Positions 7,359 through 14,956 of a stretch of 62,574 bases of DNA are shown one piece after another (within the stretch, counting starts at the first letter, position 1; every line of letters begins with the position of its first letter). The DNA lies in contig DASSJF010000087.1 of NCBI GenBank assembly GCA_035691305.1, positions 1 to 62,574 on the forward strand, in the 5' to 3' direction. A program made the position numbers and the translations under genes. The notes beneath the pieces were generated by a model. It had not been told where the DNA came from and searched no databases. It saw only the letters and a list, made by a program, of their open reading frames with translations. The DNA comes from a bacterium. GTDB taxonomy: Bacteria > Sysuimicrobiota > Sysuimicrobiia > Sysuimicrobiales > Segetimicrobiaceae.

Positions 7359-8327
7359 GTGGCAGATGTCGGTCTGATGATCGAGGGGCAGGAGGGTCTC
7401 ACCTGGGACCGGTGGCGCCGCATCGCGGACGCGGTCGAGCGCTCCGGCTTCGAGTCGCTCTGGCGGTCCGATCACCTCTTCTCGCTCTTCGGCGTCGCGG
7501 ACCGTCCGGGCCTCGACTGCTGGCCGTCGCTGACCTACCTTGCCACCGCGACACGGCGGATCCGGTTCGGCCCGCTCGTTTGCCCGATCACGTTCCGGCA
7601 CCCGGCGATGACGGCGCGGGAGGCGGCAGCCGTCGACGTGCTGTCCGGCGGGCGGCTCGACCTCGGCCTGGGCGCGGGCTGGCACGACGGGGAGCATCAC
7701 GCGTTCGGCGTCCCGTATCCGCCCGTGGGCGAGCGCGTTCGGCGGCTCGGCGAGGCGGTCCAGGTCATCCGCGCGCTGTGGGCCGGCGGTCCGGCCCGCT
7801 TCGAGGGAAGGTACTACCGGCTGGACGGCGGGACCGCGTGGCCGAAGCCGGTCCAGCGCCCGCGGATCCCGCTGATTATCGGCGGCAAGGGACCGAAGGT
7901 GCTCGAGGTGACGGCGCGCTACGCGGACGAATGGAACTGCGGCGGCGCACAAAGACCGGCCGGGGTCCGCGAGCGCACGGCGACACTCGAGGCGGCATGC
8001 CGGAGGGTGGGACGAGACCCCGCGTCCGTTCGGCGGTCATGGATGGGTGGGATCCTGATCGGCGAGAACGGCGCGGCGCTCGAGCGCCGGGCGCGCGCCG
8101 TCCAGGAATACGTCGTCACCCGCGCGGCCACGCCCCCGGCGAAGCTTCCTCACGAACTCCGGGAGGCGGGATGGCTGGCCGGCACGCCCGAGGAGATCGT
8201 CGAGCAGATGAGCGCGCTGACCGCCGAGGGGATCAGCCGCTTCAACCTACAGTTTTTCACGCTCGATGATCTCGACGCGGTGCACCTGGTCGGCGAGCGG
8301 ATCGTTCCCGCGGCGGCGCGGCTCTAG
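7359..8327 (+). CDS. LLM-class (luciferase-like) F420/flavin-dependent oxidoreductase
   Basis: 322 residues from GTG 7359, 5 bases after the previous stop. The bacterial-luciferase-like TIM barrel is recognisable from ESLWRSDHLFSL near the N-terminus, the CWPSLTYLATATRRIRFGP strand and the nucleotide-binding stretch LSGGRLDLGLGAGWH. These enzymes use F420 or FMN; the family is abundant in GC-rich soil bacteria. The substrate cannot be deduced. The same frame stays open back to 7221 inside the previous gene. It converges with the minus-strand HAD gene and their stop codons share the CTAG at 8324-8327. Confidence 0.9.
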   Translation: MADVGLMIEGQEGLTWDRWRRIADAVERSGFESLWRSDHLFSLFGVADRPGLDCWPSLTYLATATRRIRFGPLVCPITFRHPAMTAREAAAVDVLSGGRLDLGLGAGWHDGEHHAFGVPYPPVGERVRRLGEAVQVIRALWAGGPARFEGRYYRLDGGTAWPKPVQRPRIPLIIGGKGPKVLEVTARYADEWNCGGAQRPAGVRERTATLEAACRRVGRDPASVRRSWMGGILIGENGAALERRARAVQEYVVTRAATPPAKLPHELREAGWLAGTPEEIVEQMSALTAEGISRFNLQFFTLDDLDAVHLVGERIVPAAARL

Positions 8328-9049
8328 GCGTCCGGACCCGGCCCGGGGCCGCCGGCGGCGAAGTCGATCTCCAGCAGCTCGGCCAGGTGTTTGATCGCGC
8401 GCCACGGCCGCAGGCCGCGTGACCACAGTTCCTCGAGGTCGCGGCGGTAGACGATGAACCGGGCGCCGGCGCCCCGGGCCGCGGCGCCGTCGATCCACGA
8501 ATCTCCGATCACATACACCGTTTTGATTTCATGGCGGCCCGCCGCGGCCTCGGCGGGCGGCGCGCCGCCGAGGCGCCGCAGCGCCTCGAGGACGCCGTCC
8601 GACGCCGGCTTCATCGTCGGTACGTCGTCCCGGGTTACCACAGTCTCCGCGGCGTGCGCGAGTCCGGCCGCCTCGAGCGCGAGCTCCGCGCCCGTGCGGC
8701 TGTTGTTGGTGAGGATCGCCAGCCGGTACCCGCGCGCCCGCAGCGCGGCCAAAACATCAGGCGCGCCGTCGAGGGCCCCGGCATCCCGCAGCCCCTCCGT
8801 CTCATGCGCGGTGATGATCGCCCACATCCGCGGCACCATCGCGGTCCCGCGTTCCGTGTCGTACGCCGCGCCGCGGGCGACCAGCTCGCCGATCGCGTGC
8901 CGCCGCAGCGCGTCGTCGGACTCGCCGGTGGCGCCGGCTTCGCGCAGCATCGCGCCGAGCGCGCGGCGGATCGCGGCGAAGTCGATGTGCGATCCCAGCA
9001 CCGTGTTGTCCATGTCGAAGATGAGGGCGATCTGCGCGGACGGAATCAC
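8324..9049 (-). CDS. HAD-family hydrolase (phosphoglycolate-phosphatase-like)
   Basis: 241 residues from GTG (9047-9049 on the plus strand). All four HAD motifs are present: FDMDNTVLG (motif I nucleophile), LTNNS (II), the Lys in PTMKPASDG (III) and VIGDSWIDG (IV). The alpha-helical cap of about 80 residues after motif I fits the phosphoglycolate phosphatase/beta-phosphoglucomutase-like group. The substrate is unknown. The start is only 6 bases downstream of a TACAAT hexamer, suggesting a leaderless transcript. The 3' end overlaps the oxidoreductase gene by 4 bases. Confidence 0.9.
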   Translation of the reverse strand: MIPSAQIALIFDMDNTVLGSHIDFAAIRRALGAMLREAGATGESDDALRRHAIGELVARGAAYDTERGTAMVPRMWAIITAHETEGLRDAGALDGAPDVLAALRARGYRLAILTNNSRTGAELALEAAGLAHAAETVVTRDDVPTMKPASDGVLEALRRLGGAPPAEAAAGRHEIKTVYVIGDSWIDGAAARGAGARFIVYRRDLEELWSRGLRPWRAIKHLAELLEIDFAAGGPGPGPDA

Positions 9050-9055
9050 AGCCGC

Positions 9056-9061
9056 ATTGTA
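9056..9061 (-). promoter_or_regulatory. -10 element (TACAAT) of the HAD gene, apparently leaderless
   Basis: TACAAT on the minus strand is followed by 6 bases and then the GTG start. Transcription beginning about 7 bases downstream of the -10 would place the start codon at the very 5' end of the mRNA. No good -35 hexamer and no Shine-Dalgarno are visible, as is usual for leaderless promoters in GC-rich bacteria. Confidence 0.5.
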
Positions 9062-9102
9062 GCAGGCGGAGGACTCGTCGCACGGCGCGCCGTAGCGCAG
9101 CC

Positions 9103-9600
9103 GTGATGCGACGCATGATGGCGCTGCCGGCGGTGCTGTGGGTGCTTGCGGCCGGGGCCGTCCCGTGGTTCGCGCCGGACCGCCCGGCGGCCGCGGCGCC
9201 CGCCGGCCTCAGCACCGCCACGGCCTTCGTGACGGTCGACGGCCTCGGGCGCTCGGTGCGGCTCGACGAGCGGCACGCGCACACCGCGCTCGACGCGATG
9301 TGGCAGGTCCTCGGCGACGTGCCGGCGGTCGCGTCCGTCAACGGCGGACCGCGCGTGCTGGCGGCGTTGCGCCTCAACGAGCAGGTTCTCGACATCACGA
9401 TCTGGAAGGCGCAGACGTTTGTCGTCGCCGCCCGCCGCCTTCCCAACGTCTCGGCCATCGTCTTTCCGGTTACCGGGCAGTGGCGGCACCGCGTCCTCGT
9501 TGTGCAAATGGGACGGGTTGTCGCGTCGCCGCCGCTGATCGACAGCCCGGCGATCGCCGCACTCGACGACGCAGTGCGTGCCGCGGTCGGTCCGCGATGA
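9103..9600 (+). CDS. Secreted protein of unknown function
   Basis: 165 residues from GTG 9103 (ATG 9106 also possible). The N-terminus has a signal-peptide pattern: MMRR basic start, a hydrophobic core and an Ala-rich cleavage region near residues 28-33. The mature part (about 130 residues) has alternating strands and no cysteines; I recognise no domain. The stop overlaps the region just before asnS, so it may be the first gene of that operon. It is transcribed divergently from the HAD gene. Confidence 0.7.
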   Translation: MMRRMMALPAVLWVLAAGAVPWFAPDRPAAAAPAGLSTATAFVTVDGLGRSVRLDERHAHTALDAMWQVLGDVPAVASVNGGPRVLAALRLNEQVLDITIWKAQTFVVAARRLPNVSAIVFPVTGQWRHRVLVVQMGRVVASPPLIDSPAIAALDDAVRAAVGPR

Positions 9601-9626
9601 ACGCCCGAAGAGAGGAGTTCGTGCGC

Positions 9627-10919
9627 ATGTCCGCGGTGCCGATTGAACGTCTCGCCGCCCACGCCGGCGAGACGGTGGAAATCGAGGGCTGGCTCTACAA
9701 CCGCCGCAGCAGCGGGGCGATCCATTTTCTGCTGGTCCGCGACGGAACCGGCGTGGTCCAGGCGGTGGCGGCGCGCTCCGACGTCGAGCCCGAGGTGTTC
9801 GCGGCGATCGGGACGCTGACCCAAGAGTCCTCGATCGTCGTGCGGGGCGTCGTGCGCGAAGACCGCCGGGCGCCGGGCGGCTACGAGTTGTCGCTTCGCG
9901 ACGTGCGGGTCGTGCAGCTGGCGGCGCCGTACCCCATCACTCCGAAGGAGCACGGCGTCGACTTTCTGATGGACCACCGGCACCTCTGGCTGCGCAGCAG
10001 CCGGCAGTGGGCCATTCTCCGGATCCGCGCCGAGGTCGAACGGGCGATGTGCGACTACCTCGACGAGCAGGGCTATCTGCGGATGGACACGCCCATCCTG
10101 ACGCCGGCCGCGTGCGAAGGCACCTCGACGCTTTTCGAGACGCCGTATTTCGAGACCCAGGCGTATCTCACGCAGAGCGGCCAGCTCTACAGCGAGGCGG
10201 GCGCGGCGGCGTTCGGCCGCGTGTACTGCTTCAGCCCCGCCTTCCGCGCGGAAAAGTCGAAGACGCGGCGCCACCTCACCGAATTTTGGATGGTGGAACC
10301 CGAGGCGGCGTACCTCGACCTGGACGGCTGCATCGCGCTCGCGGAAGGCCTCGTCGCCTCGACCGTGGGCCGCGTGCTCGAGCGGCGCCAGGCGGAACTT
10401 CGCGTGCTTGAGCGCAACCAGGCGCCGCTCGAGCGGGTGCGCGCCCCGTTTCCGCGAATCACCTACGACGACGCCGTCGAGCGGCTCCGCGCCGCGGGCC
10501 ACACGATCGCCTGGGGCGACGATTTCGGCGGTGACGAGGAGACGGTGCTGGCGAAGGCCTTCGACCGGCCGCTGTTCGTGACGCACTATCCGGCGCAATG
10601 CAAGGCGTTCTACATGCAGCCGGACCCCGCCCGGCCCGAGGTCGTGCTGGGCGCGGACCTGCTCGCCCCCGAAGGCTACGGCGAGATCGTCGGCGGCGGC
10701 CAGCGGATCCACGATCCCGCGCTGCTCGAGCGGCGGCTCGAGGAGCACCGGCTGCCCAAGGACCAGTACGCGTGGTACGTGGACCTCCGCCGGTACGGAT
10801 CGGTGCCGCACAGCGGCTTCGGCATCGGGATCGAGCGCACGGTGACCTGGATCTGCGGCATCGAGCACGTCCGCGAGACGATCCCGTTCCCGAGGCTGCT
10901 CAACCGGCTCTATCCGTAG
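9627..10919 (+). CDS. asnS: Asparagine--tRNA ligase
   Basis: 430 residues from ATG 9627, chosen because GAGGAG lies 9 bases upstream; ATG 9597, overlapping the previous stop, would add 10 residues. The N-terminal OB-fold ([21 protein letters not shown]) is followed by class II motif 1, motif 2 ([21 protein letters not shown]) and motif 3 ([12 protein letters not shown]). The [10 protein letters not shown] and [11 protein letters not shown] segments fit AsnRS rather than AspRS, and the length matches. It charges tRNA-Asn directly. The next gene starts 14 bases after the stop. Confidence 0.93.
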   Translation: MSAVPIERLAAHAGETVEIEGWLYNRRSSGAIHFLLVRDGTGVVQAVAARSDVEPEVFAAIGTLTQESSIVVRGVVREDRRAPGGYELSLRDVRVVQLAAPYPITPKEHGVDFLMDHRHLWLRSSRQWAILRIRAEVERAMCDYLDEQGYLRMDTPILTPAACEGTSTLFETPYFETQAYLTQSGQLYSEAGAAAFGRVYCFSPAFRAEKSKTRRHLTEFWMVEPEAAYLDLDGCIALAEGLVASTVGRVLERRQAELRVLERNQAPLERVRAPFPRITYDDAVERLRAAGHTIAWGDDFGGDEETVLAKAFDRPLFVTHYPAQCKAFYMQPDPARPEVVLGADLLAPEGYGEIVGGGQRIHDPALLERRLEEHRLPKDQYAWYVDLRRYGSVPHSGFGIGIERTVTWICGIEHVRETIPFPRLLNRLYP

Positions 10920-10933
10920 CCCGGAGACCCGCG

Positions 10934-12244
10934 GTGCGGAGGGCCGTGCTCATGCTCTTCGCCGGCGCCGTCGCCGCCGCGCTGCTGCTGCCGGCCGCGG
11001 AGGGTCACGAAGAAGCCCCGCTCTCCGTGCGCATCGTGGAGCCGCACCTGCGCGGCCCCGGCCGCCTCGGCGCCGATGTCATCGTGGACGGCGTGCAGCC
11101 CGATCGTCCCGTGAGCGTCGAGTGGACGGTCGTGATCGGCGCGCAGACGATCTACCGGTCGCCCCACCCGTTGATCGCGCGGCGCGTGCCCGCGACGATA
11201 GACCTGCCGGCAGGACGCGTGCGCGCGGGCGACGTGTCCGTGGCGGAGTTCACGCCGGTGCCGCTCCTCGACGACGATCTTCTGGTCTCGGTGGAGATCA
11301 CCGCGCGCCAGGCCGGTGCGACGGCGACGGCGCGTAGATCCATCGTGGTGCGTCTGCCCACCGTGATCGTGCCCGGTTATTTGAACGAGATCGACACGGC
11401 GGCCGATCCGCGGGTGGTCTCCGAGCTCGAACGGCGAGGCTACTCCGCCGAAGGGGCTTCGCCCGACGTGTTCTGGTTCCCGTATCAGTCCCGCCGGCTG
11501 TCGCTGCGGGAGGCGGCCGTGGCGCTCGCCGCCTACGTGCGCACCGCCGTGCTCCCCGCCGCGTACGCGGCGCGGATCAACGTCGTGGGATACAGCCTCG
11601 GCGGGCTCATGGCGAGGTGGAACATCGCCTTCGAGCCGGGCTGGGAGCGCCTCGTCAACCGGCTGTTTCTCATCGGCGTCCCGAGCGAGGGCGCGGTCGC
11701 GGCGTATGCGTACGCGTGGTATCCGCTGGGCGGGCTCGCGCGCACGCCGGCGGCCCGGGAGTTGCTGCCGACGTTCCCGTTCTGGCGGCCGGACGCCCGT
11801 GTGCCATGGAGCGTTCCCCCGGACGGGCAGAACGCAACGCTTACGGAGCTCAACCGGCATCCGCTGCCCGCATCGGTGCGCGCATACGCGATGTACGGAC
11901 ACCAAGCGGGCGGCACGATGTCCGGGATCACCGGGTACTTTCCCAACCCGAGATTCTCGTACGGCCCCGGCGACGGGATCGTACTCGTCGCGAGCGCCTT
12001 GGGGCTCGCGGTGAACGGCGGCGGAGGCGTGCCGGGCCTCGCGGACCGGCTCACTGCCGCGGTCGACCTCGGTCCGCAGCGGCACTTCACTTTGTTGGCG
12101 GCGGCGATTTCCAAAGTCGGCGACATCCTCACCGCCCGAACCACGGTCCGGGTCGCGAGACGCCGCGGCGGTCCGGCCCCGCAGGCATGCTGGTCCAACC
12201 TCCGGGAGGTGCCACTTGGCCTTTCACTTTGTGGTGCGTTTTGA
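10934..12244 (+). CDS. Exported lipase-like alpha/beta hydrolase
   Basis: 436 residues from GTG 10934 (GGAG 7 bases upstream). A signal peptide covers about residues 1-24, followed by a beta-sandwich-like domain of about 110 residues. The hydrolase domain follows, with the nucleophile elbow VVGYSLGGL (about residue 220) and the LPTVIVPGYLNE oxyanion-side strand seen in lipases and palmitoyl thioesterase-like proteins. Candidate acid and His residues occur in the GDGIVLV and RHFTLL stretches. It is probably an esterase acting outside the membrane. The 3' end overlaps the next gene by 29 bases. Confidence 0.8.
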   Translation: MRRAVLMLFAGAVAAALLLPAAEGHEEAPLSVRIVEPHLRGPGRLGADVIVDGVQPDRPVSVEWTVVIGAQTIYRSPHPLIARRVPATIDLPAGRVRAGDVSVAEFTPVPLLDDDLLVSVEITARQAGATATARRSIVVRLPTVIVPGYLNEIDTAADPRVVSELERRGYSAEGASPDVFWFPYQSRRLSLREAAVALAAYVRTAVLPAAYAARINVVGYSLGGLMARWNIAFEPGWERLVNRLFLIGVPSEGAVAAYAYAWYPLGGLARTPAARELLPTFPFWRPDARVPWSVPPDGQNATLTELNRHPLPASVRAYAMYGHQAGGTMSGITGYFPNPRFSYGPGDGIVLVASALGLAVNGGGGVPGLADRLTAAVDLGPQRHFTLLAAAISKVGDILTARTTVRVARRRGGPAPQACWSNLREVPLGLSLCGAF

Positions 12245-12527
12245 TCCGCCGGCCGGTGCGGCGGCGGCGTTCCGCGATGAGATCCTGCGCGTGGCCACAC
12301 CGACGCGGGCGGAGACGGGATGCCTGCGCTACGAGGCGTTTGAGTCGGTCCGAGAACCCGCGGCGTTCGCGATTCATTCGGAGTGGGCGGACGAAGCGGC
12401 CTTCGAGCGGCACAGCCGGCTGCTCCACACGGTACGGTTTGTGGCCGCTGCGGAGCGGCTGCTCGGCCGCCCCGTTGAAGGGCTGCGTGCCCGGGAAATC
12501 GCGGGCGGGCCGGAGCGTCGCGTTTAG
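12216..12527 (+). CDS. Antibiotic biosynthesis monooxygenase (ABM/YgiN-like) domain protein
   Basis: 103 residues from TTG 12216 with GGGAGG 6 bases upstream. The dimeric ferredoxin-like ABM fold is suggested by the opening FHFVVRFDPPAG strand, the ETGCLRYEAFES strand and the HSEWADEAAFERHS helix, all typical of quinol monooxygenase-like proteins. Such proteins oxidise quinols or simply bind small aromatic molecules. The gene overlaps the hydrolase upstream and is the last gene before the rimP promoter. Confidence 0.82.
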   Translation: MAFHFVVRFDPPAGAAAAFRDEILRVATPTRAETGCLRYEAFESVREPAAFAIHSEWADEAAFERHSRLLHTVRFVAAAERLLGRPVEGLRAREIAGGPERRV

Positions 12528-12609
12528 GCGGCCGGTCGGGCCCCACCACGGGACGGACCGGTGCGGTGCCCAGGTTCACATAAGACCCGGCGGCACCCAG
12601 TACAAGCGG

Positions 12610-12638
12610 TTGTTGGTCAACCTCGGCTGTGGTATAAT
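12610..12638 (+). promoter_or_regulatory. Sigma-70-type promoter of the rimP-nusA-infB operon
   Basis: TTGTTG (12610-12615) and TATAAT (12633-12638) are separated by exactly 17 bases, an excellent housekeeping promoter in an otherwise GC-rich gap. It would give a leader of about 175 bases ahead of rimP. The region 12528-12609 before it shows no gene. Confidence 0.85.
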
Positions 12639-12760
12639 CTGCGAAGCAGTGTGAAGCAGCACGCAGGGCCCGCGGGGATTGTGCCGGGCGAACGCCGAAA
12701 CGTGGCGTCGGCGGAGCGAACGGGCGTGCGGTAGTAACGGGATCAAGTCGGCGCGTCTGC

Positions 12761-12796
12761 GAGGAGTGGGTAAGACACCCACTCTTTCGTTTCTTC
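12761..12796 (+). terminator. Terminator-like hairpin in the rimP leader (attenuator candidate)
   Basis: GAGTGGGT (12764-12771) pairs with ACCCACTC (12777-12784) around an AAGAC loop, and is followed by a T-rich tail (TTTCGTTTCTTC). It lies after the promoter and before rimP, so it can only act within the leader. A similar GAGTGGG/CCCACTC hairpin precedes rimP in many bacteria (known rimP leader motif). Premature termination here would control the whole operon. Confidence 0.65.
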
Positions 12797-12812
12797 GGGG
12801 GCGCCGAAGGGG
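12793..12812 (+). promoter_or_regulatory. Second leader hairpin overlapping the rimP Shine-Dalgarno
   Basis: CTTCGG (12793-12798) can pair with CCGAAG (12804-12809). The 3' arm runs into AAGGGG (12807-12812), the only Shine-Dalgarno before the GTG at 12819. Folding would partly hide the ribosome binding site, adding possible translational control to the terminator-like hairpin immediately upstream. Confidence 0.4.
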
Positions 12813-12818
12813 TTGACC

Positions 12819-13337
12819 GTGAGCAGGCGGCACGAACTGGCAGGTCAGGTCGAAGCGATGGCGGCGCCGATCGCGGCCCGAATGGGCCTAGAGATCGTGG
12901 ACGTTGACCTGGGCGGGGACGTACGGCATCCGGTGCTTCGGGTGCTGGTCGAGCGGGGTCCCGGCGTCGACGGGCAGGTCGGCGGAGCGGGCATCGAAGA
13001 CTGTGCGCGCCTCAGCGAGGCGCTCGGCCGCGAGCTAGATCTGTACGACCTGCCGATCGCGCACTATACGCTCGAAGTGGCGAGTCCGGGGCTTGACCGG
13101 GCGCTGCGGAGGCCGGCGGAGTTTGTCCGGTTCGCCGGGCGCACAGTCGCGGTGACCGCGGTCGCGTCGGTTGACGGGCAGCGGCGGTTTCGCGGCCGGC
13201 TGCTCGGGCTCGTGGACGGACGGGTGTCGATACAATTGGAGGACGGACGCGAGGTGCGGTTGGCGATGGACGAGGTCGCGCAGGCGCGCCTGGTCGTGGA
13301 AGAAGAGGTGCTGCGCCAGGATCTGCGGCGCACGTAA
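12819..13337 (+). CDS. rimP: Ribosome maturation factor RimP
   Basis: 172 residues from GTG 12819 (AAGGGG 6 bases upstream; TTG 12813 is an alternative). The N-terminal alpha/beta domain (MGLEIVDVDLGG, CARLSEALGRELD) and the YTLEVASPGLDRAL signature are typical, followed by the SH3-like C-terminal domain. RimP assists late 30S subunit assembly. It is the first gene of the nusA-infB operon. Confidence 0.94.
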   Translation: MSRRHELAGQVEAMAAPIAARMGLEIVDVDLGGDVRHPVLRVLVERGPGVDGQVGGAGIEDCARLSEALGRELDLYDLPIAHYTLEVASPGLDRALRRPAEFVRFAGRTVAVTAVASVDGQRRFRGRLLGLVDGRVSIQLEDGREVRLAMDEVAQARLVVEEEVLRQDLRRT

Positions 13338-13361
13338 CGGGATCGGCGGTGGAGGTGGCGG

Positions 13362-14609
13362 GTGAACAATCAAGAGCTGATTCGGGCGGTGCGGCAACTC
13401 GAGGAGGAGAAGGGCCTCAGCACGGACGTGCTGGTCGAGGCCATTGAGGCCGCGCTGCTCTCCGCGTACAAGAAGAACTTCGGACAGGCGGCGCAGAACA
13501 TCCGCGTCGAGCTGGACCGCGAGACCGGCGAGCAGCACGTCTACAGCGTGCGGACGATCGTCGGCGAAGTCAGCGACCCCAACACCGAGGTGCCGATCGC
13601 GGAGGCCCGGTCCTGGGACCCGGACAGCCAGATCGACGACATCGTCGAAGTCGAGGTGACGCCCAAGGACTTCGGGCGCATCGCCGCGCAGACCGCGAAA
13701 CAAGTGATCGTACAGCGCATCCGGGAAGCGGAGCGCGATATGGTCTACCGCGAGTTCCGCGACCGCGAGGGCGATATCGTCACCGGCACCGTGCAGCGCG
13801 TGGAGCGGCGGAACGTCTACATGGACCTCGGCCGCATCGAGGCGGTGCTGCCGCCGACCGAGCAGGTGCCGCGCGAAGGGTACCGGCAGAACGACCGCGT
13901 GAAGGCCTACGTCGTCGAGGTCAAGCAAGGAAACCGCGGGCCGCAGATCGTGGTCAGCCGGACCCACCCCGGCCTGCTCAAGCGGCTGTTCGAACTCGAG
14001 GTACCGGAGATCTACGAGGGTATCGTCGAGATCAAGGCGATTGCCCGCGAAGCCGGCGCGCGGAGCAAGGTCGGCGTCATCTCGCGCGACCGCAACGTAG
14101 ACGCGGTCGGCGCCTGCGTAGGGCCGAAGGGCACCCGCGTGCAGTCGATCGTGGACGAACTGCGCGGCGAGAAGATCGACATTGTGCCCTGGTCCGCGGA
14201 CCAAGCCACGTTCGTCGCGAGCGCGTTGAGCCCGGCGAAGGTCATCCGAGTCGAGATCACCGAGGAGACGAAGACCGCGCTGGTCATCGTCCCGGACAAT
14301 CAGCTGTCGCTCGCGATCGGCAAGGAAGGACAGAATGCCCGGCTTGCCGCCAAGCTGACGGGCTGGCGCATTGACATCAAGAGCGAGTCCCAGATCAAGG
14401 AGCTCGAAGCGCGGAAGATCTTCGCGGACCTTCCGGCCGAGGAACCGGCGGCGCCGCCCGGCGCCGGCCCGGCTGCCGCCGGTGCCGGGCCCGTCGAGGG
14501 CGGGGCGGACGCTCCGAGCGGGACGCCGGAGCCGGTGCCCGCGGAGGCGGGTTCCGATGGGGCGACCAAACCGGTGCACCACGTCGGCGAACGGGCCGCG
14601 GGAGACTAA
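13362..14609 (+). CDS. nusA: Transcription termination/antitermination protein NusA
   Basis: 415 residues from GTG 13362 (GGAGGTGG upstream). Domains in order: N-terminal RNA-polymerase-binding domain (about 1-125), S1 domain (about 135-200, [20 protein letters not shown]), then two KH domains ([13 protein letters not shown] and [16 protein letters not shown]). The C-terminus is a Pro/Ala/Gly-rich tail of about 60 residues rather than the acidic repeats of E. coli. It modulates pausing, termination and antitermination, and may control its own leader hairpin. Confidence 0.96.
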
Positions 14610-14613
14610 CCGC

Positions 14614-14940
14614 GTGCCGAAGGTTCGTCGCGTGCCGCAGCGGCAGTGCGTGGCCTGCGGGCGGGTGCGCGCGAAACGCGATCTGGTGCGCGTGGTCAGG
14701 ATGCCGGGCGGCGGGGTGCGCGTCGACGCGACCGGGAAAATCTCCGGGCGCGGCGCGTACGTCTGCCCCGACGCGGCGTGCATCGACCAAGCCGTGCGCA
14801 GCGGCCGGCTCGCCGGCGCGCTGGAGCGGCCGCTCGCGGAGGACATCGCGGAGCGGCTGCGCGAAGCGATCGTCCAGCCGCCGGCGCCGAGGATGCCGGT
14901 CGTGCGCCGCGTGTCGCTTAAGGAGCAGCACGCGCAGTGA
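14614..14940 (+). CDS. ylxR: YlxR/RnpM family RNA-binding protein
   Basis: 108 residues from GTG 14614, 4 bases after nusA. The DUF448 signature is clear: QRQCVACGRVRAKRDLVRVVR near the N-terminus and GRGAYVCPDAACI in the middle, with the cysteines of the family retained. Homologues bind RNase P RNA and modulate its activity. A Pro-rich C-terminal tail (about residues 90-108) is extra. Position between nusA and infB is the conserved one. Confidence 0.93.
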   Translation: MPKVRRVPQRQCVACGRVRAKRDLVRVVRMPGGGVRVDATGKISGRGAYVCPDAACIDQAVRSGRLAGALERPLAEDIAERLREAIVQPPAPRMPVVRRVSLKEQHAQ

Positions 14941-14956
14941 GTGAAACGGAGGGGTC

